Positions 28,769-38,449 are shown, counted from the first letter of the stretch. The stretch: 64,000 nucleotides of DNA from Arthrobacter sp. B3I9 (GCF_030816935.1 NZ_JAUSYO010000001.1:3224001-3288000), one strand, 5' to 3'. Numbers and translations: made by a program. The notes: generated by a model not told the origin, from the sequence alone.

Positions 28769-29989
<1,221 letters not shown>

Positions 29990-30153
29990 TACCGGGCTCC
30001 TTGGAGTGTGATGCTCCGAGTCTTTCGAAGCTGTATCCCCATCCTGAAAGACCCGGCTTTCGGCCGTCTGTCGTGCTGCTGTGAAAGGACTGTGAGCGCC
30101 AATTGCTGCCTTAGGGGTTGCTCTTAGCCCTATTCCGGCAGGAATTCAGCCGC

Positions 30154-30159
30154 TACTGT
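30154..30159 (+). promoter_or_regulatory. Leaderless -10 box of the zinc-peptidase-like gene
   Basis: TACTGT is followed by six bases (TCGCAC) and the ATG at 30166. It supports this start over an upstream in-frame one. Confidence 0.55.
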
Positions 30160-30165
30160 TCGCAC

Positions 30166-31446
30166 ATGGCGAATTCTCAGGGAAGCTGGAGTCATCGGCT
30201 CTTGGCCGTCAGCGTCGCGGTCTTGGTGGCGCTACTCCTGGTGGCCGCGGGAATCTGGGCCTCGCAGTCCGGCTGGATCGCCGAGCTCGCCGGCGCAACC
30301 GGCACGCCGCCGTCCTCCAGCGCTGGCGGTTCTTCGCCGTCGGATCCGGCACGCGCCGGGACGAGCCCGAGCCCGACGCCGACGCCGACGCCTACGCCGA
30401 CCCCGACCGTTTCACCGATGCCCGACCCTGCGCTGCTTTTGGATGAACTAGAGACCGCTGAGGGTATTGCCAACGGATTCTGGACACGGCACTGGAACGA
30501 CTATTTCCCGGGCAAATACAGCCCCCCGAAGGTATTGGGCCTGTATGACGGAAACTCCTCCAGCGTTCCGATTTGCGGAACCAAACCGCTGTCCGCCAAC
30601 AATGCCTACTATTGCCCGCCGGCGGACTACGTGGCCTGGGACTTGAACCTCATGAAGAAGGGCTATGCCGAGGGTAACACATGGCCCTACCTGGTGATCG
30701 CGCACGAGTGGGGACATGCTATCCAGGCGAGGCTCGGCGCCTCTCTCACTGAAAAAGCTGATGAACTTCAGGCCGACTGCCTGGCCGGAGCGGCCCTCTA
30801 CGGGGCCGCCGCGGACGGAGAATTGGTCTTTGAAACGGGCGACCAAAAGGAACTGGCCTCCGGGCTCAGTGAGCTGGGAGATGAAACGCCCTGGACTTCC
30901 AGCGCGGATCATGGCGATTCGTTTGAACGCATCCGTCATTTCGACGAAGGCCGCCTCCATGGCATCGCCCGTTGCATCCCCGGTATGAAGTTCGGGGGCT
31001 GGGGCGGGACACTTGTCTACTCAAGTGGGATCTCCGTCTCCGTCCTCCCCTTGGGATACCGCGACGTCGGCTCGCCCATGCCAGGAACCGCAGCCCCGGC
31101 CACGCCGGGCACCACTCCGTCGGCGACTCCAACAAACCCTGCGCGGGTGGCCGTGATTTTCGAGATCACCGTCAAAAACGGCAGCCCGTCAGCCTTCGAC
31201 GCCACCGACATGGGACAACCGATCATCCGCTATGGTGAGCGCGGACTTCTCGCAGAAACCGTCGCCGACCCCGCAGCCGGCCGGGACTCCAGCTCATTCG
31301 GGACCCTCAAGCCGGGGCAGAGTAAGAGCATCACAGTTGGCGCCGTAGTTCCTCCGAACGAGCGGACGGTGTGCGTAGCTGTCCCTGGTCCCAATCCCGA
31401 CGCCGACTGGTCCGCGTCCTTCGAAGGGGAACTGAACCCCCGGTGA
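30166..31446 (+). CDS. Membrane-anchored neutral zinc metallopeptidase-like protein
   Basis: The 426-aa protein has one N-terminal transmembrane helix (about residues 10-30) and a Ser/Pro/Gly-rich linker ending in a Thr-Pro repeat. The extracytoplasmic catalytic domain carries HEWGH (180-184), followed by QADCLAG, the layout of YpfJ-type neutral zinc metallopeptidases. The C-terminal third (from about 335) is a second domain, possibly Ig-like (VIFEITVKNGSPSAFDATD). The substrate is unknown. The linker is encoded by a 6-bp GCCGAC-type repeat and may vary in length between strains. Confidence 0.78.
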   Translation: MANSQGSWSHRLLAVSVAVLVALLLVAAGIWASQSGWIAELAGATGTPPSSSAGGSSPSDPARAGTSPSPTPTPTPTPTPTVSPMPDPALLLDELETAEGIANGFWTRHWNDYFPGKYSPPKVLGLYDGNSSSVPICGTKPLSANNAYYCPPADYVAWDLNLMKKGYAEGNTWPYLVIAHEWGHAIQARLGASLTEKADELQADCLAGAALYGAAADGELVFETGDQKELASGLSELGDETPWTSSADHGDSFERIRHFDEGRLHGIARCIPGMKFGGWGGTLVYSSGISVSVLPLGYRDVGSPMPGTAAPATPGTTPSATPTNPARVAVIFEITVKNGSPSAFDATDMGQPIIRYGERGLLAETVADPAAGRDSSSFGTLKPGQSKSITVGAVVPPNERTVCVAVPGPNPDADWSASFEGELNPR

Positions 31447-31487
31447 GACATGAACCGTCACGAATCGGCGAGCGAACCCGCTGCGGG

Positions 31488-31493
31488 TAGCAT
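31488..31493 (+). promoter_or_regulatory. Leaderless -10 box
   Basis: TAGCAT lies seven bases before the ATG at 31501 and favours that start over an in-frame ATG at 31450. Confidence 0.5.
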
Positions 31494-31500
31494 CGGGGCC

Positions 31501-32229
31501 ATGAGCGCCGACGACGACGACATCACCGACGAACTGCTGGCTGACGCCGACAAGCTGACCGGGCTGGGCCTTGAGCTCCTGGGCCTTGATCCGCATCCGG
31601 ACGACATGACTCCCGAGCAGCGGCTCCAGTTCGATCCCGAAGACCTCGAGGAGATGGCCGCCGTCGCGCCGGAGGAACGCCAGAAAGCCCTGCGCCAGAC
31701 GCGCCTGCTGGCCGGGCTGTTGTGGAACTCCTCCAGCATCCTCATCGACCAGCTCTTCCGCGATCTGGGCACGCTCAGCAGGTCGGAAGCAGTGACGCCG
31801 ACCGATATCGCCGGCACCTCCGTGCTGTCCTGCCTGCCGCCGCAGTTCGCCGCCAGCTATGACGCGAAGTTCACCCAGAAGTTCATCGTCGTGGCATCCG
31901 ACGTCACGGCGGCCCTGGCCCGCGGCTGGACGGCGCCCGGGTGCCTTGCCGCCGAGCTCGCCGTCCGCTGCCTGCTCGACCAGGCCGAGATCACCGAGGA
32001 CATCTACGAGCTGGACCTTCCCGAGGACTGGCGGGCAAACGTCGAGGAAGTCCTCCTGGAGGACGCGGAGAGCGACGCGCTGTACGTCCATGACCAGCAC
32101 AGCAACGACGACGACGGCGGCCACCACGGCGGCCGGGTTGCGGCCGCGGACGCCGCGCAGCTGGGCTTCGAGCACTGGTTCAGGCCGTTCACGCCCGGCG
32201 ACACCGTCCCGCCCTACGCCTGCTCCTGA
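31501..32229 (+). CDS. Conserved-looking acidic protein of unknown function
   Basis: The 242-aa protein is acidic, beginning MSADDDDITDELLADADKL. It is mainly helical (a long helix around ALRQTRLLAGLLWNSSSILIDQLFRDLG) and has an Asp/His-rich loop (HSNDDDGGHHGG) near residue 203 that might bind metal. No known domain, signal peptide or membrane segment is evident. The start is fixed by a -10 box 7 nt upstream. It lies between a zinc-peptidase-like gene and a convergent unknown gene. Confidence 0.65.
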   Translation: MSADDDDITDELLADADKLTGLGLELLGLDPHPDDMTPEQRLQFDPEDLEEMAAVAPEERQKALRQTRLLAGLLWNSSSILIDQLFRDLGTLSRSEAVTPTDIAGTSVLSCLPPQFAASYDAKFTQKFIVVASDVTAALARGWTAPGCLAAELAVRCLLDQAEITEDIYELDLPEDWRANVEEVLLEDAESDALYVHDQHSNDDDGGHHGGRVAAADAAQLGFEHWFRPFTPGDTVPPYACS

Positions 32230-32259
32230 CGCACGCCGGCTCCCGAGGGTGGGCCCGGC

Positions 32260-32985
32260 TCAGTGCCCCGGAGCGAGGTGCGTGGCGGTGTCGAAGGGCT
32301 CGAATACGGACGATCCGAGCATGAAGATGCCGCGCTGCGGAATCCAGAAGTCGCCAAGCTTGTCCTGGACGGGCAGGGCCGAGATCCGTCCCAGGCTCTG
32401 CCCCTTCAGCTGCGCCGTGCTCGCACGGACAAACCACATCCGCCGCGGGCGGGCTGCAAAGCTTTGGCCGTTGGGCACCCTGCCCGTCAGTCCGATGTGC
32501 CCGGCCCCCAACGCCGGGCCGGCCACGGCCCCCATCGCACGGAGGAAAGAACGGCTGCGCCACAACCGCTCCGGAACGGCGCCGGACACGGCGGACATCA
32601 AACGGGTGACGGGCGTCGCCGCGAGCGTCACGTCCCAGTCCAGGTCCACCCCGTCGCCGACCTCCACGCTGAAGGAGTAGCCGTCCCGCCAGCGGATGGA
32701 GATCCCGCCGGTCGACGCCCATCCGAGGGCGCTGCCGAAGTAGCGGGGGCAGGAAGCCCCGGGGTCCGTGGTGCTGTGCATCGTCCAGGAGCCCGCAGGG
32801 TCGCGGATCCAGACTGAGGTGTAACCCGGCCCCACGGAGGAGGCCGGAAAGTGCCGCAGTGCCAGGACGTGGCCGGAGCTGAACGGAACACCCATCACGC
32901 CGTAGCCCGCGAAGCGTTCCTCCGTACCGGAAGGCAGAGCGGCGTTCTGTTCCACGGACTCAACCATGGTGCGCGGGCTCTGCAT
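32260..32985 (-). CDS. Conserved-looking protein of unknown function
   Basis: The 241-aa protein is rich in Trp, Gly and beta-prone stretches (VLALRHFPASS, GGISIRWRDGYSFSVEVG, LDWDVTLA), suggesting a beta-barrel or lipocalin/AttH-like fold. The family is not recognised with certainty. There is no signal peptide. GGAGG about 9 nt before the ATG at 32985 supports the start. It is 20 nt downstream of the LpdA-like gene on the same strand, so the two are probably co-transcribed. Confidence 0.6.
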   Translation of the reverse strand: MQSPRTMVESVEQNAALPSGTEERFAGYGVMGVPFSSGHVLALRHFPASSVGPGYTSVWIRDPAGSWTMHSTTDPGASCPRYFGSALGWASTGGISIRWRDGYSFSVEVGDGVDLDWDVTLAATPVTRLMSAVSGAVPERLWRSRSFLRAMGAVAGPALGAGHIGLTGRVPNGQSFAARPRRMWFVRASTAQLKGQSLGRISALPVQDKLGDFWIPQRGIFMLGSSVFEPFDTATHLAPGH

Positions 32986-33005
32986 GGCTACGGCCTCCGT
33001 CGTTG

Positions 33006-34421
33006 TTACATGTGGACGTGCAGGCGCCGGGCCGCTTCGGAAATGGAGCCGCTCAGGGACGGGTAGACGGTGAAGGTGCTGGCGACGTCGTCGACGTGCA
33101 GTTTCTGCTTCACCGCAATCGAGATGGCGAAGATCAGTTCGGAGGCATTCGGACCCACCACGACGCCGCCGATCACGGTGCCGGAGCCCTTGCGGGCGAA
33201 GATCTTGATGAACCCGTCCTTGTGGTTGCGCATCTTGGCGCGGGCGTTGCTCTTCAATGACAGCTTGACGATGTCGCCCTGGTACTTGCCGGAGTCGATC
33301 TCGGCTTCGGAGACGCCCACGGACGCGATTTCCGGTGACGTGAAGATGTTGGACGCCACCTGGTGCAGCTTGATCGGCGTCACGCTGTCGCCCAGGAAGT
33401 GGGCGATGGCGATCCGGCCCTGCATCGCGGCCACCGAGGCCAGGGCGAGCACGCCGGTGCAGTCACCGGCCGCGTAGATGTTCGGCGCGCTGGTGCGGGA
33501 GACGCCGTCGACCTTGATGTGGCCGCTTTCCGTGAGCGCGACGCCGGCCTCCTCGAGGCCGATCCCCGCGGTGTTCGGAATGGAACCCACGGCGACGAGG
33601 CAGTGGCTGCCGGTGACCTTGGCGCCGTCGGCGAGGGTGACCACCACGCCGTCCTCGGTGCGCTGGACCGTTTCGGCGCGGGCGCGCGAGAGCACCTTCA
33701 CACCACGGCGTTCAAAGACACCCTCAAGGACTTCGGCGGCATCCGTGTCGGAGCCGGGCAGCACGCGGTCGCGGCTGGAAATCAAGGTCACCTTGGAGCC
33801 GAGGCCGTTGTAGGCGGAGGCGAACTCGGCGCCGGTGACGCCGGAACCCACCACGATGAGTTCTTCGGGGAGTTCGTCCATGTTGTAGATCTGGGCCCAG
33901 TTGAGGATGCGGATGCCGTCCGGCCGGGCAGTAGGCAGTTCGCGCGGGTGGGCGCCGACGGACAGGAGGATCGCGTCCGCTTCGATTTTCTCGGTGCCCT
34001 CGGCGGTGAGGACCTCGATGGTGTGGCTGTCCAGCAGCTTTCCGGAACCGATCACAATCCGGACGCCCTGGTTCTCCAGTCCGGCGCGGATGTCCGCGGA
34101 CTGCTGCCGGGCCAGGCCCAGGAGCCGGTCATTGATGTGCTTGAGGTCCGCCCGCATGACGGGGGCGAAGTCGCCGCCGTCGACGTCGAACTTAACGCCC
34201 AGCTCATCCGCCTCGCCCACGCGCGTCATCAGGTCTGCCGTGGCGATCAGCGTTTTCGAGGGAACGACGTCGGTCAGCACCGCGGAGCCGCCGAGGCCGG
34301 CGCGCTCGACGATGGTGACCTTCGCCCCCAGCGAGGCGGCCACCATGGCGGCTTCATAGCCGCCGGGGCCTCCGCCGAGAATCGCGATACGGGGGGCACT
34401 GAAATCGGGATGCGTAGTCAC
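33006..34421 (-). CDS. lpdA: NAD(P)H-quinone dehydrogenase, LpdA-like flavoprotein without redox cysteines
   Basis: The 471-aa protein has the full pyridine nucleotide-disulfide reductase layout: FAD motif ILGGGPGGYEAAM, NAD(P) motif IVVGSGVTGAEFASAY, AAGDCTG, and a C-terminal dimerisation domain. The CxxxxC redox pair of lipoamide dehydrogenases is absent; the matching stretch reads GLGGSAVLTDVVPSK. It therefore cannot oxidise dihydrolipoamide. It resembles mycobacterial LpdA (Rv3303c), a quinone reductase, and as there it lies near the purine phosphorylase and phosphohexomutase genes. The GTG at 34421 is chosen because conserved sequence begins just after it; no clear ribosome site is seen. 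Confidence 0.85.
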   Translation of the reverse strand: MTTHPDFSAPRIAILGGGPGGYEAAMVAASLGAKVTIVERAGLGGSAVLTDVVPSKTLIATADLMTRVGEADELGVKFDVDGGDFAPVMRADLKHINDRLLGLARQQSADIRAGLENQGVRIVIGSGKLLDSHTIEVLTAEGTEKIEADAILLSVGAHPRELPTARPDGIRILNWAQIYNMDELPEELIVVGSGVTGAEFASAYNGLGSKVTLISSRDRVLPGSDTDAAEVLEGVFERRGVKVLSRARAETVQRTEDGVVVTLADGAKVTGSHCLVAVGSIPNTAGIGLEEAGVALTESGHIKVDGVSRTSAPNIYAAGDCTGVLALASVAAMQGRIAIAHFLGDSVTPIKLHQVASNIFTSPEIASVGVSEAEIDSGKYQGDIVKLSLKSNARAKMRNHKDGFIKIFARKGSGTVIGGVVVGPNASELIFAISIAVKQKLHVDDVASTFTVYPSLSGSISEAARRLHVHM

Positions 34422-34513
34422 AATCGACCATTCTCCCCCATCGGCCCCGGCGCACCAAGAAACGGGCCTGCTTCTCGCCGCTCCCGGTGCTGGGCAGCAT
34501 GCCACCGGCACGG

Positions 34514-34519
34514 TAGCTT
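34514..34519 (+). promoter_or_regulatory. Leaderless -10 box of the purine nucleoside phosphorylase gene
   Basis: TAGCTT is followed by six bases (GTTCCA) and the GTG at 34526. Confidence 0.6.
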
Positions 34520-34525
34520 GTTCCA

Positions 34526-35344
34526 GTGAGCAATACAGAATTCCTGAACACTGACCCCTTCGACGCCGCGCGTGCCGCAGCCGACTACATCGCCGAAGAG
34601 ACGGGTGTGGACTCCCACGACGTTGCCCTCGTGCTTGGTTCGGGCTGGGGCGAGGCCGCCGACCTGATCGGCGAGACCACCGCCACGCTGACCGCGTCCG
34701 AGGTTCCGGGCTTCTCCCCGCCGTCCGTCGTGGGCCATGTGGGCACCATCCGCTCCGTGCTGACCAAGGAGGGCAAACGGGCGCTGGTCCTGGGCGCCCG
34801 GACGCACTACTACGAGGGCAAGGGCGTCCGCGCCGTGGTCCACGGTGTGCGCACCGCCGCCGCCGCAGGCTGCAAAACGCTCGTGTTGACCAATGGATGC
34901 GGCGGCCTGAACGAGGACTGGGCACCGGGCACCCCGGTGCTGATCAGTGACCACATCAACCTCACCGCCACATCCCCGCTCGAGGGCGCCACGTTCGTGG
35001 ACCTGACGGACCTGTACTCCTCGCGCATCCGAGCCCTGGCCCGCGAGGTGGACTCCACGCTGGACGAGGGTGTCTACGCGCAGTTCACCGGCCCGCACTA
35101 CGAGACCCCCGCCGAGGTGCAGTACGCGAAGCGGATCGGGGCGGACCTGGTGGGCATGTCCACCGCGCTCGAGGCCATCGCCGGACGCCATGCAGGTCTG
35201 GAGGTCTTCGGCATCTCGCTGGTGACCAACCTCGCCGCCGGCATCAGTCCGGTGCCGCTCAGCCATGAGGAAGTCCTGGAAGCCGGCCACGCGGCGGGTC
35301 CCCGCATCTCCAAGCTGCTCGCGGAGATCATCGCCAAGCTCTAG
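34526..35344 (+). CDS. punA: Purine-nucleoside phosphorylase
   Basis: The 272-aa trimeric-type PNP cleaves inosine or guanosine with phosphate to the base and ribose-1-phosphate. LVLGSGWG (phosphate loop), GARTHYYEG, LTNGCGGLN, QFTGPHYETPAEV and VGMSTALEAI match the family. The length equals that of other actinobacterial PNPs. The downstream phosphohexomutase and deoC at 44472 fit purine nucleoside salvage, with ribose-1-P and deoxyribose-5-P feeding central metabolism. The transcript is predicted to be leaderless. Confidence 0.93.
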   Translation: MSNTEFLNTDPFDAARAAADYIAEETGVDSHDVALVLGSGWGEAADLIGETTATLTASEVPGFSPPSVVGHVGTIRSVLTKEGKRALVLGARTHYYEGKGVRAVVHGVRTAAAAGCKTLVLTNGCGGLNEDWAPGTPVLISDHINLTATSPLEGATFVDLTDLYSSRIRALAREVDSTLDEGVYAQFTGPHYETPAEVQYAKRIGADLVGMSTALEAIAGRHAGLEVFGISLVTNLAAGISPVPLSHEEVLEAGHAAGPRISKLLAEIIAKL

Positions 35345-35398
35345 GACCGGCGGGCTGCGGGCTGCGGGCTCCAGCCGCCTAGGTTCAGCCGCCGGGGT

Positions 35399-35881
35399 CT
35401 AGCCGGCGTCGGCCAGGAACTCCAGCGCCTTCTGCCTGCTGTCCGGGAACCGCCGACCCATCGAATCGGCGATCCCGGCGATGGTCTGGCGCGCCAGGGC
35501 CTGCCGCCACACCAGTTCGGCCTGCCGCATGGTCTGGGAGATGAGGCAGCTCCGGACGAAATTGACGTGCTGATCCGCCTCCGGGGCGTTGCCCGCAATT
35601 CCCTCGCAACGGAACGTCGGATCCGGCCCCTCCAGCGCCAGGACAACGTCCAGCACGGTGATGTTCTCCGGCCGCCGGGCCAGATGGAAGCCTCCGCGAG
35701 GCCCTGACACCGAGGCCATGACCCCGGCGCGGACCAGGGCCTGCAGTTGCTTGTTCAGGTAGGCGGCGGGGAGTTGGTAGTACTCGGCCAGCCGGGCGCT
35801 GTTGACCGCCTCGCCCGCGGGAGTCCATGCCATGTTGACGCAGCTGTGTATGGCCCACTCCACCCCACGGCCCATCTTCAT
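35399..35881 (-). CDS. Rrf2-family transcriptional regulator
   Basis: The 160-aa protein opens MKMGRGVEWAIHSC and has an N-terminal winged helix (SARLAEYYQLPAAYLNKQLQAL, then SVSGPRGGFHLAR), the Rrf2 signature. Cysteines occur (FRCEG, RSC) but not in the IscR or NsrR cluster pattern, so it may sense something other than an Fe-S cluster. TAGCGT lies seven bases before the ATG at 35881. Its target is probably its own promoter or the divergent phosphohexomutase gene. Confidence 0.85.
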   Translation of the reverse strand: MKMGRGVEWAIHSCVNMAWTPAGEAVNSARLAEYYQLPAAYLNKQLQALVRAGVMASVSGPRGGFHLARRPENITVLDVVLALEGPDPTFRCEGIAGNAPEADQHVNFVRSCLISQTMRQAELVWRQALARQTIAGIADSMGRRFPDSRQKALEFLADAG

Positions 35882-35888
35882 GTTCGAG

Positions 35889-35894
35889 ACGCTA
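35889..35894 (-). promoter_or_regulatory. Leaderless -10 box of the Rrf2 gene
   Basis: TAGCGT on the reverse strand, seven bases before the ATG at 35881. Confidence 0.5.
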
Positions 35895-36077
35895 CGTGTC
35901 CGCAAATTTGGGTGTCAAGGTTGCCCGGCGCGGCGAGATGACACTTCGCGGCAGTATCAGGCCCGCACACTGCCGTGAACTGCCATCTCGGGCAACCGGC
36001 AGGGCCGCGGAGCGGGGCGTGACCCAACCGGAAGGCGCGCGCCGCCGCCGAAGGAGCGCTTCGCCGGCGATTGCGGA

Positions 36078-36083
36078 TAGTTT
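36078..36083 (+). promoter_or_regulatory. Leaderless -10 box of the phosphohexomutase gene
   Basis: TAGTTT lies seven bases before the ATG at 36091 and rules against the longer in-frame start at 35896. Confidence 0.5.
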
Positions 36084-36090
36084 GGTACCT

Positions 36091-37845
36091 ATGACTTCTC
36101 CTGATGCCGAACTCATCCGACTGCTGGGCGAAGCCCGGGACTGGGCTGCCCAGGACCCCGACCCGACCACCGCTGCCGGTCTCACCGAACTGGTCCAGCT
36201 CACTGCGAACGGCGCCGCCGCCGCCCGGCAGGAACTGGCAGACAGCTTCAGCGGCACCCTGCAGTTCGGCACGGCAGGGCTGCGGGCGGCCCTCGGCCCG
36301 GGCCCGAACCGGATGAACCGAGTGGTGGTGCGCCGCGCCGCGGCCGGGTTCACCGCTTTCCTGGCCAACGCCGTTGAGCAGGCCTCCCCCGGCACCCGGC
36401 CCCGCGCCGTCGTCGGCTATGACGCCCGCTACAACTCCGATATCTTCGCCGAAGAGACGGCGGCCATCCTCACCGCGGCCGGCGTGGAAACCTTTTTGAT
36501 GCCGGCGGCCCTGCCGACGCCGCTGCTCGCCTACGCGGTCCGGGCACTGGAGTGCGACGGCGGCGTGATGGTGACCGCCAGCCACAACCCGCCGCAGGAC
36601 AACGGCTACAAGGTCTACCTCGGCCGGCACGCCGTCGAGGAAAGCGGCCGCGGGGCGCAGATCGTCGCCCCCTACGATGCCCTGATCGCCGCCAGGATCG
36701 ACGCCGTCGGTCCCCTGGAGTCCATCGTCCTGGCACAGGAAGGCTGGACCGTACTGGACTCCTCCATCGCCGCCGACTATGAGGCCGCCGCCGCCGCCCT
36801 TGCCGTTCCCGGCCATTTCCCGGCGCGGGACCTGAAGATCGTCCTGACCCCCATGCATGGCGTGGGCGGTGAGACAGCCGTGGCCGTCCTCAACGCTGCC
36901 GGCTTCGCCGATGTCACCCTGGTCGCTGAACAGGCCGAGCCGGACCCCGACTTTCCCACGGTGAACTTCCCGAACCCGGAAGAACCCGGGGCCCTGGACC
37001 TGGCCCTGGAAACCGCCGTCCGGGTGGACGCCGACATCGTTCTCGCCAATGACCCCGACGCCGACCGGGCTGCGGTGGCCGCGAAGGACCCGGACACCGG
37101 TGCCTGGCGGATGCTGCGCGGTGACGAGGTGGGCGCCCTGCTGGGCGCGCACGTCGTGGCGCGTCTGGCCGCCGGTGGCGAATCCGCCGGCAGTGCCGCA
37201 AATGGAGGCGTGTTCGCGAGCTCGATCGTATCCTCGCGCCTGCTGGCACGGATTGCCGCGGCCGCAGGTTTTGCGCATGAAGAAACCCTGACTGGTTTCA
37301 AGTGGATCGCGCGCGTGCCGGGCCTGCTGTACGGCTATGAGGAAGCGCTGGGCTACTGCGTCGCCCCGTCGCTGGTGCGGGACAAAGACGGGATCTCCGC
37401 CGCCGTGCTGATTGCCGAACTGGCGGCTGCGGCCAAGGCCGAGGGCAAGACCATCTTCGACACGCTCGACGAGCTGTACCTGGTGCACGGCCTGCACATG
37501 AGCGACCAGCTCAGCATCCGGGTGGCGGACCTGGGCCTGCTGGACGCCATGATGAACCGGCTGCGCGTCAGCCCGCCGGAATCCTTTGGCGGCTCCGCGG
37601 TGGAAACGGTGGTGGACCTGGCCGAGGGCAGCGAACAGCTGCCGCCGACCGACGGCCTGCTGTACCTGACAAAGGACCTCAGCCGCGTCATCATCCGCCC
37701 GAGCGGGACGGAGCCCAAGCTCAAGTGCTACCTCGAGGTCATCCGCAGCGTCGGTACAGCAGCGGAACTGCCGGAGGCCCGGCAGGAGGCACGCGGCGCG
37801 CTGGACGGCGTGCTCGCCGACGTCCGCGAGGCCTTAGGGCTGTAA
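36091..37845 (+). CDS. pmmB: Alpha-D-phosphohexomutase (phosphomannomutase/phosphopentomutase-like)
   Basis: The 584-aa enzyme moves phosphate between the 1 and 5/6 positions of sugars. The catalytic Ser loop TASHNPPQDNGYK, metal loop NDPDADR, sugar loop GYEEALGY and phosphate loop RPSGTEPK are all present in order. Its length fits the long PMM/PGM-2 group, which often acts as phosphopentomutase. The neighbouring PNP makes that reaction (ribose-1-P to ribose-5-P) likely. The symbol follows the mycobacterial orthologue next to deoD. Confidence 0.88.
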   Translation: MTSPDAELIRLLGEARDWAAQDPDPTTAAGLTELVQLTANGAAAARQELADSFSGTLQFGTAGLRAALGPGPNRMNRVVVRRAAAGFTAFLANAVEQASPGTRPRAVVGYDARYNSDIFAEETAAILTAAGVETFLMPAALPTPLLAYAVRALECDGGVMVTASHNPPQDNGYKVYLGRHAVEESGRGAQIVAPYDALIAARIDAVGPLESIVLAQEGWTVLDSSIAADYEAAAAALAVPGHFPARDLKIVLTPMHGVGGETAVAVLNAAGFADVTLVAEQAEPDPDFPTVNFPNPEEPGALDLALETAVRVDADIVLANDPDADRAAVAAKDPDTGAWRMLRGDEVGALLGAHVVARLAAGGESAGSAANGGVFASSIVSSRLLARIAAAAGFAHEETLTGFKWIARVPGLLYGYEEALGYCVAPSLVRDKDGISAAVLIAELAAAAKAEGKTIFDTLDELYLVHGLHMSDQLSIRVADLGLLDAMMNRLRVSPPESFGGSAVETVVDLAEGSEQLPPTDGLLYLTKDLSRVIIRPSGTEPKLKCYLEVIRSVGTAAELPEARQEARGALDGVLADVREALGL

Positions 37846-37865
37846 CAGGCCCGGAGCCGCGGGGC

Positions 37866-38243
37866 CTAGAGCTCCACTTCGACGTACCCGGCCACAACCC
37901 GGGTGCTGAACGTCTGCAGCCGGAGTCCCGGTGCTGTCAGGCACTCCCCTGTTTCGAGGTCATAAACCTCCTTGTGCAGCGGTGAGGCCAGCGTTGGCCG
38001 TGCCCCGCGGGACCCCGTGATTCCGCGGGCCATGACATGGGCACCGGTGGCCGGGTCCTCCTGCGCGACGGCGAAAACCTGTCCGGCGGCGGTACGGAAC
38101 AGTGCCACCTGGCGCCCCGCGATCAGTGCCGCCTCTCCCCAGGCGGGCTCCAGTTCTTCTACGGCGCACACCCGGTGCCAGCCGCTTCCGAAGCCCGAAT
38201 CTTCGACAAAGCTCCGTGCTGCGCTCTCAAGTACGGCAGTCAT
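37866..38243 (-). CDS. nirD: Nitrite reductase [NAD(P)H] small subunit
   Basis: The 125-aa protein has a Rieske-type ferredoxin fold lacking the Cys/His cluster ligands, as in NirD. Key stretches are WHRVCAVEEL, GRQVALFRT, a VMARGITGSRG loop and PTLASPLHKEVYDLETGECL. It assists the NirB sirohaem subunit in reducing nitrite to ammonium. AGAGGGG before the ATG at 38243 favours this start over one seven codons upstream. It is unusual in being divergent from nirB rather than downstream of it. Its promoter carries the same phased motif as nirB, and it converges with the phosphohexomutase gene. Confidence 0.88.
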   Translation of the reverse strand: MTAVLESAARSFVEDSGFGSGWHRVCAVEELEPAWGEAALIAGRQVALFRTAAGQVFAVAQEDPATGAHVMARGITGSRGARPTLASPLHKEVYDLETGECLTAPGLRLQTFSTRVVAGYVEVEL

Positions 38244-38301
38244 GTCGGCCCCTCTCTGATCCATCCCTCACGTGTTCAACCGCTCCTGCGGCCACACCTT
38301 C

Positions 38302-38355
38302 AAGCTAGGCCTCCGGTGTTTCAGCCGGAGGCCTCCAATGTGTCCAGCGGGTAAA
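38302..38355 (-). promoter_or_regulatory. nirD promoter with phased half-sites
   Basis: Reading the reverse strand: TTTAC (starts 38355), GACAC (38344), then GAAAC (38322), all on an 11-bp grid, followed by TAGCTT (38307-38302). The GAAAC starts exactly 15 nt before the -10 box. The spacing pattern (two half-sites, one gap, GAAAC) matches narK. A perfect 10-bp hairpin (38307-38334) overlaps it. Confidence 0.55.
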
Positions 38356-38373
38356 AGAGACCTCACCCGGCCC

Positions 38374-38449
38374 GAAACGCGTTCGTGATGCAGAAGTTAA
38401 GATCACGAAACATAAGGGAAACTGAGGCGAAACTGCGCCTGCCTAGTCT
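38374..38449 (+). promoter_or_regulatory. nirB promoter with six-unit 11-bp half-site array
   Basis: Pentamers start at 38374 (GAAAC), 38385 (GTGAT), 38396 (GTTAA), 38407 (GAAAC), 38418 (GAAAC) and 38429 (GAAAC), exactly 11 bp apart. TAGTCT (38444-38449) is the -10 box, 15 nt after the start of the last unit. The arrangement is an extended version of the actinobacterial GlnR box (GTnAC-n6-GAAAC). Confidence 0.7.

Noticed and set aside
30361..30420. The GCCGAC repeats as a CRISPR-like or tandem array
   Set aside because: They are in frame and encode a Thr-Pro linker in an exported protein.
37847..37867. A terminator between the phosphohexomutase and nirD genes
   Set aside because: AGGCCC/GGGCCT gives a 6-bp stem with a 9-nt loop and no T tract, so it is too weak to call.
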